Source of the DNA: Arundinibacter roseus
GTDB lineage: Bacteria > Bacteroidota > Bacteroidia > Cytophagales > Spirosomataceae
Length of the DNA: 64,000 nucleotides
Reading direction: 5' to 3'
Assembly (NCBI RefSeq): GCF_004348825.1
Contig: NZ_SMJU01000008.1
Span: 62,001 to 126,000 of the forward strand
Shown here: positions 61,323-64,000 of the stretch, in pieces
Layout of the letters: the number at the start of each line of letters is the position of its first letter
Numbering within the stretch: position 1 is the stretch's first letter
Notes under the pieces: generated by a model
What the model saw: only the letters and a program-made list of their open reading frames with translations
Told to the model about the DNA's origin: nothing
Database searches by the model: none
Position numbers and translations under genes: made by a program

Positions 61323-62327
61323 ATGCATCAGCCTGTGAAAACCCTTGAGTTAAACCGTTCTTTCTTACGAAAACCGTTAAGCGGTATAGCCATCCTGTTT
61401 ATAATCGTCGTACTCTATGAACTGCTAAGCTGGGCTATAACTCCCGAAACAAGGCTTTCCTTTTATAATAATTCAGAAAGCTTTACATCTTATCTGTTCA
61501 ATTGGCTTTTTGGATTTTACCTTCCAGAACTCGTTACCTTATACATTCTTGTAATTCTTGTAAATAAATTCCATACTCTATTCAAAATCAACGAATTAAC
61601 TTTATCAACTAAGTCTATTCTCCAATATCAGGCAAGTTTTTTACCTCTTTTCCTAACCGCCTACTTCTTTTTTATTCCGATTACACTTCACCTACGTTTT
61701 TTCCTGAGGGAATTTCCGGAGTATGATATGCTTCGCTACCAACAACGCTATTTGGTATACTTCTATACCGTTGAGGGATACATCAGCTACACACCTTTTG
61801 TCATTCTCCTGGGCTATATCCTATTGAATACCTCTCTGATTTTGGATTTTTTACAAAACCTGAGAAAAGTTGCCGATCCATCAGACTCTGTATTTAGTGC
61901 GTTTGCCTCCTTTGCCACTGGCACTCCAAGAACCTACACCCAATTAATTGAGGCTAAGATGAGTACAGGTGACACCCTGCTCAGTGTGGAGGATTGCTAC
62001 TTGTTTGAAACTGTTTCCGGAGAATATTTTGTGGAGCATCGTACGGGTCGTTTTACGGTTTCCAAGTCACTTGCCGAACTCGAAAACGAATTGGATCCGC
62101 AGCGATTTTTCAGGGGGAACCGAAATTATATTCTAAATCTGGATTTTTTCGACAGTTATTCTTATTGGGAAAAAGGCAAGTATATTTTATATAGTCGTAA
62201 GTTACCAGGCAAACAGCTGATTATGCCTCGTGCCCGCATGCAAAGTTTCAAAGAGGCCCTCGAAAGCAACCGTTCCGCGGCTCCCGGACCAAAAGTTACG
62301 CTCGCGGATCCCCAAGGAAACTCCTGA
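61323..62327 (+). CDS. Membrane-bound LytTR-domain regulator
   Basis: A 334-residue protein with four membrane helices in residues 20-190 and a LytTR DNA-binding domain at about 225-320 (DTLLSVEDCYLFETVSGEYFVEHRTG, then ELENELDPQRFFRGNRNYILNL). No receiver domain is present, so it is a one-component sensor that would bind DNA from the membrane. Its 3' end overlaps the LuxR gene on the other strand by 32 bp. A 16-bp direct repeat with a 21-bp period at 63064-63100, upstream of luxR, has the geometry of LytTR sites. Confidence 0.88.
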   Translation: MHQPVKTLELNRSFLRKPLSGIAILFIIVVLYELLSWAITPETRLSFYNNSESFTSYLFNWLFGFYLPELVTLYILVILVNKFHTLFKINELTLSTKSILQYQASFLPLFLTAYFFFIPITLHLRFFLREFPEYDMLRYQQRYLVYFYTVEGYISYTPFVILLGYILLNTSLILDFLQNLRKVADPSDSVFSAFASFATGTPRTYTQLIEAKMSTGDTLLSVEDCYLFETVSGEYFVEHRTGRFTVSKSLAELENELDPQRFFRGNRNYILNLDFFDSYSYWEKGKYILYSRKLPGKQLIMPRARMQSFKEALESNRSAAPGPKVTLADPQGNS

Positions 62328-62988
62328 TCCGCAATCCGTGGCGCAACAATTGCCTTCCGCTATCCAAAGAAAACTTTTGGGTAATATTTTGTTTATGATT
62401 GGCCAACGTCCGGTAGCTCATGTTGAGCTGCTCGGCTACCTCGTGCCCGGTCAGGCCTTTGGTCAAATAGTATAGTACCTGCCGCTCGCGCTTGGTGAGC
62501 GACTTGATGATCGCCAATGTCTCGCTATCTGCTTCATTAATTCCCAATTCCCGGATCAACTCCCGAAAGCAGGAGCTAAAATAAGTTGTGTCTCTACTCG
62601 TCGATTGCAGGCAGCGATACAACTCTTCGAGCTGATCTTCGGCATGCAGGTAAGCACTAAACTTTGCTTCCAGCACTTTTGATATATCCTGTGTATCGTG
62701 GGTATTCACATACAACACAACCTTCGGTACTTTTTTGAGTTCTCCCAAAGCGCTGATCAAACGTGATGCATCACCGATCAGTCCAACCTCAGTAATGACG
62801 CAGGCTGGTTTTTTTGTCTGTATTTTACTTATCAAATCGTCGAGCTGAGAGGCACGCCCGACAACATCAAATCCTTCACTTTTCAGAAGGCTTCCCAATA
62901 CTTCACAGGTAAATGGTTCTGACTTTGCAACAAGCACGGTGGCATCCGTTTTTCTTAATGACCACTTAGATTCCATTTCTTTTTTCAT
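62296..62988 (-). CDS. LuxR-type regulator with degenerate receiver
   Basis: A 230-residue response-regulator-like protein. The C-terminal LuxR/GerE HTH is normal (LTKRERQVLYYLTKGLTGHEVAEQLNMSYRTLANHKQNI). The N-terminal receiver is abnormal: the acidic pocket reads AKSEPF and the phosphoacceptor position is Glu67 (ACVITEVGLIG) instead of Asp. It therefore may be constitutively active or controlled without phosphate. No histidine kinase is next to it. It converges on the LytTR gene, overlapping by 32 bp, so the two may affect each other. Confidence 0.88.
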   Translation of the reverse strand: MKKEMESKWSLRKTDATVLVAKSEPFTCEVLGSLLKSEGFDVVGRASQLDDLISKIQTKKPACVITEVGLIGDASRLISALGELKKVPKVVLYVNTHDTQDISKVLEAKFSAYLHAEDQLEELYRCLQSTSRDTTYFSSCFRELIRELGINEADSETLAIIKSLTKRERQVLYYLTKGLTGHEVAEQLNMSYRTLANHKQNITQKFSLDSGRQLLRHGLRIRSFLGDPRA

Positions 62989-63063
62989 GATACAGACAGC
63001 AGTTAGTGCGCGAATTCTGGATCGAAAATAGAATGAGAATTTATACCATTATAATGATTTCCG

Positions 63064-63100
63064 GTGAAATCAACACTTTTGGCCGTGAAATCAACACTTT
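63064..63100. repeat. 16-bp direct repeat, 21-bp period
   Basis: GTGAAATCAACACTTT is repeated at 63064-63079 and 63085-63100. The 21-bp period equals two helical turns. On the minus strand each copy contains GTTGAT, close to the GTTNRK core of LytTR sites. It is 76-112 bp upstream of the LuxR-type gene. Confidence 0.75.
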
Positions 63101-63137
63101 AATTTCGGCCCTAACTGCTTGTAAAGGCCATAATTAC

Positions 63138-63167
63138 AAAAACCCGAAGGAAATGTCCTCCGGGTTT
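63138..63167 (-). terminator. Terminator of the NHL-repeat gene
   Basis: Stem of AAACCCG and AGGA pairing with TCCT and CGGGTTT with one mismatch; on the minus strand it is followed by five T. It ends the gene that stops at 63191. Confidence 0.7.
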
Positions 63168-63190
63168 CTCAAAATGCACCTTGGTTTGGA

Positions 63191-64000
63191 TCAAGAAATC
63201 CGTTCCAGTTTCAATGGATAGGTTTTGCGGGCATTCCACTGACAGATGTAAATATTTTTGTCTGCATCAATGCACACATCATGGCAATGCATAAGGTCGT
63301 GATACTCCTGAACCATTACTTGCAGCTGACCGTTTCTGTACTCGGGTTTGGTACCACCGGGGTTCGAAATGACCTTATCATTTTTATCTAAAATCGTTAC
63401 GAAGCCAGAGTTTGGCGTTTGGTTGAGATACTTCAAACGAGACCAGCAAACTCCCGCATAAATATTTTCTCCATCCAATACGGGACGACACACAAAGGCT
63501 CCCGGCAAAAAAATTGAAGACAAATATTTTCCGTCCAGGCTAAAACGTTTGAAAGAATTATGAACCCTTGAGGTAACTAAAACCGTCGGATTTGATTTAT
63601 TTCTACTGTCAATTGCTACCCCGTGCGCGGTTGCAAACTGATGCTCTTCATCGCCGGGTCCACCAAATTTATCAATATATTCGCCCTCCTTGGTATACCG
63701 CAACACCCACTGCGAGCCATAGCCATCGGCAACGTAAATTGTACCATCCGGACCGATTGCGGTTTCAGTTGGTTTGAAATTCATTTCGGGTTTATAGGCA
63801 CCTACCTTCGATGGATGTTCGATGGTAAGCAGTACTTTACCTTTCATATCTGTTTTGAAAACTTTCCCCAGATTAGGATCGCAAATAAAGAGGAACTCTT
63901 CACCATTAGCATTCCAGAGCGTAAGGCCATGTCCCCCGGGATATTCGTGCCCCCAGCTTTCGAGCAATTTACCGGAACGATCATAGACCAGTATATTATT
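63191..64000 (-). CDS. NHL-repeat beta-propeller protein, partial (5' end outside the window)
   Basis: At least 269 residues of a six-bladed propeller with NHL repeats, for example ETAIGPDGTIYVADGYGSQWVLRYTKEGEYIDKFG, HGVAIDSRNKSNPTV and HDVCIDADKNIYICQW. The frame runs open to the window end, where the sequence continues as NILVYDRSGKLLESWG, so the start lies beyond. Similar proteins are exported and bind ligands or act as lactonase or amidating-lyase-like enzymes; which applies here is not evident. His and Cys residues in LMHCHDVCID could be metal ligands. A terminator follows. Confidence 0.85.
   Translation of the reverse strand, partial: NNILVYDRSGKLLESWGHEYPGGHGLTLWNANGEEFLFICDPNLGKVFKTDMKGKVLLTIEHPSKVGAYKPEMNFKPTETAIGPDGTIYVADGYGSQWVLRYTKEGEYIDKFGGPGDEEHQFATAHGVAIDSRNKSNPTVLVTSRVHNSFKRFSLDGKYLSSIFLPGAFVCRPVLDGENIYAGVCWSRLKYLNQTPNSGFVTILDKNDKVISNPGGTKPEYRNGQLQVMVQEYHDLMHCHDVCIDADKNIYICQWNARKTYPLKLERIS

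Noticed and set aside
63064-63100. Possible CRISPR unit (two repeats)
   Set aside because: Only two 16-bp copies with a 5-bp gap; no spacers, leader or cas genes. Better explained as a regulator site.
63006-63221. 71-codon open frame between luxR and the NHL gene
   Set aside because: It runs through the direct repeat and the terminator hairpin and into the NHL-repeat gene end, so it is chance.
1-64000. Prophage, conjugative element or toxin-antitoxin module
   Set aside because: No integrase, capsid, relaxase, transposase or toxin-antitoxin pair was recognised. The possible ImmA-like protein alone is not enough.

Overview
The window reads as chromosomal DNA of a Bacteroidota member of the order Cytophagales, probably close to the Runella/Dyadobacter/Spirosoma group. 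This rests on a GldD gliding lipoprotein, a DUF4270 lipoprotein, TonB receptors with carboxypeptidase-like N-terminal domains, Reg_prop/Y_Y_Y sensor kinases, LytS/LytTR regulators, and several promoters of the Bacteroidota type (TTG, 19-20 bp, TAnnTTTG). Shine-Dalgarno sequences are mostly weak. Genus is not determined. I saw no rRNA or tRNA genes, CRISPR array or transposase.

Layout. 1-10.5 kb: minus-strand housekeeping genes (membrane Zn peptidase, RfaE2-like nucleotidyltransferase, flippase-like membrane protein, panD, panC). panC and panD are split by a carbohydrate block: PhyH dioxygenase, a Tat-type Gfo/Idh/MocA oxidoreductase, a sugar isomerase-like protein and a TonB receptor. 10.7-16.3 kb: plus-strand run with an isolated GT5 N-terminal domain, DUF4270 lipoprotein, glmS, gldD and a possible inactive ImmA-like protein. 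16.3-16.6 kb: a small palindromic repeat element. 16.6-32.6 kb: a minus-strand signalling region with a PP2C response regulator, two histidine kinases (one lacking its phospho-His), an MFS-HEAT-cNMP-like protein, GNAT, TonB receptor, nSTAND1-WD40 protein and RsbW/RsbV-type partner-switch proteins. These merge into glgX, a second STAS gene and an AGE-family epimerase (33-37.3 kb).

37.4-47.3 kb: a minus-strand cluster with seven NTF2/SnoaL-like genes (eight domains, one tandem fusion), two DJ-1/PfpI proteins, a benzoylformate-decarboxylase-like ThDP enzyme, a GMC oxidoreductase, an orphan CoxM-type FAD protein and a VOC protein. I do not recognise it as a described pathway. 47.9-50.6 kb: a plus-strand LytS/LytTR signalling operon. 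50.6-53.2 kb: SDR plus IlvD/Edd dehydratase, probably sugar-acid catabolism. 53.4-59.6 kb: a serine hydrolase and a likely metal (zinc) regulon with a Fur-family regulator, MerC-like protein, lipoprotein and TonB receptor. Two copies of TGCAAC-N3-GTTGCA lie on the predicted promoters of this regulon.

59.7-64 kb: an LpxL-like acyltransferase with a C-terminal extension resembling a PqqD/RRE domain, preceded by a 59-codon gene for a small Lys-rich peptide with a Gly-Gly. This looks like a compact candidate RiPP lipidation cassette and is the most interesting feature here. It is followed by a membrane LytTR regulator, a LuxR regulator with a degenerate receiver, and a partial NHL-repeat gene cut by the window end. 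Assignments come from reading motifs by eye; no database search was run.
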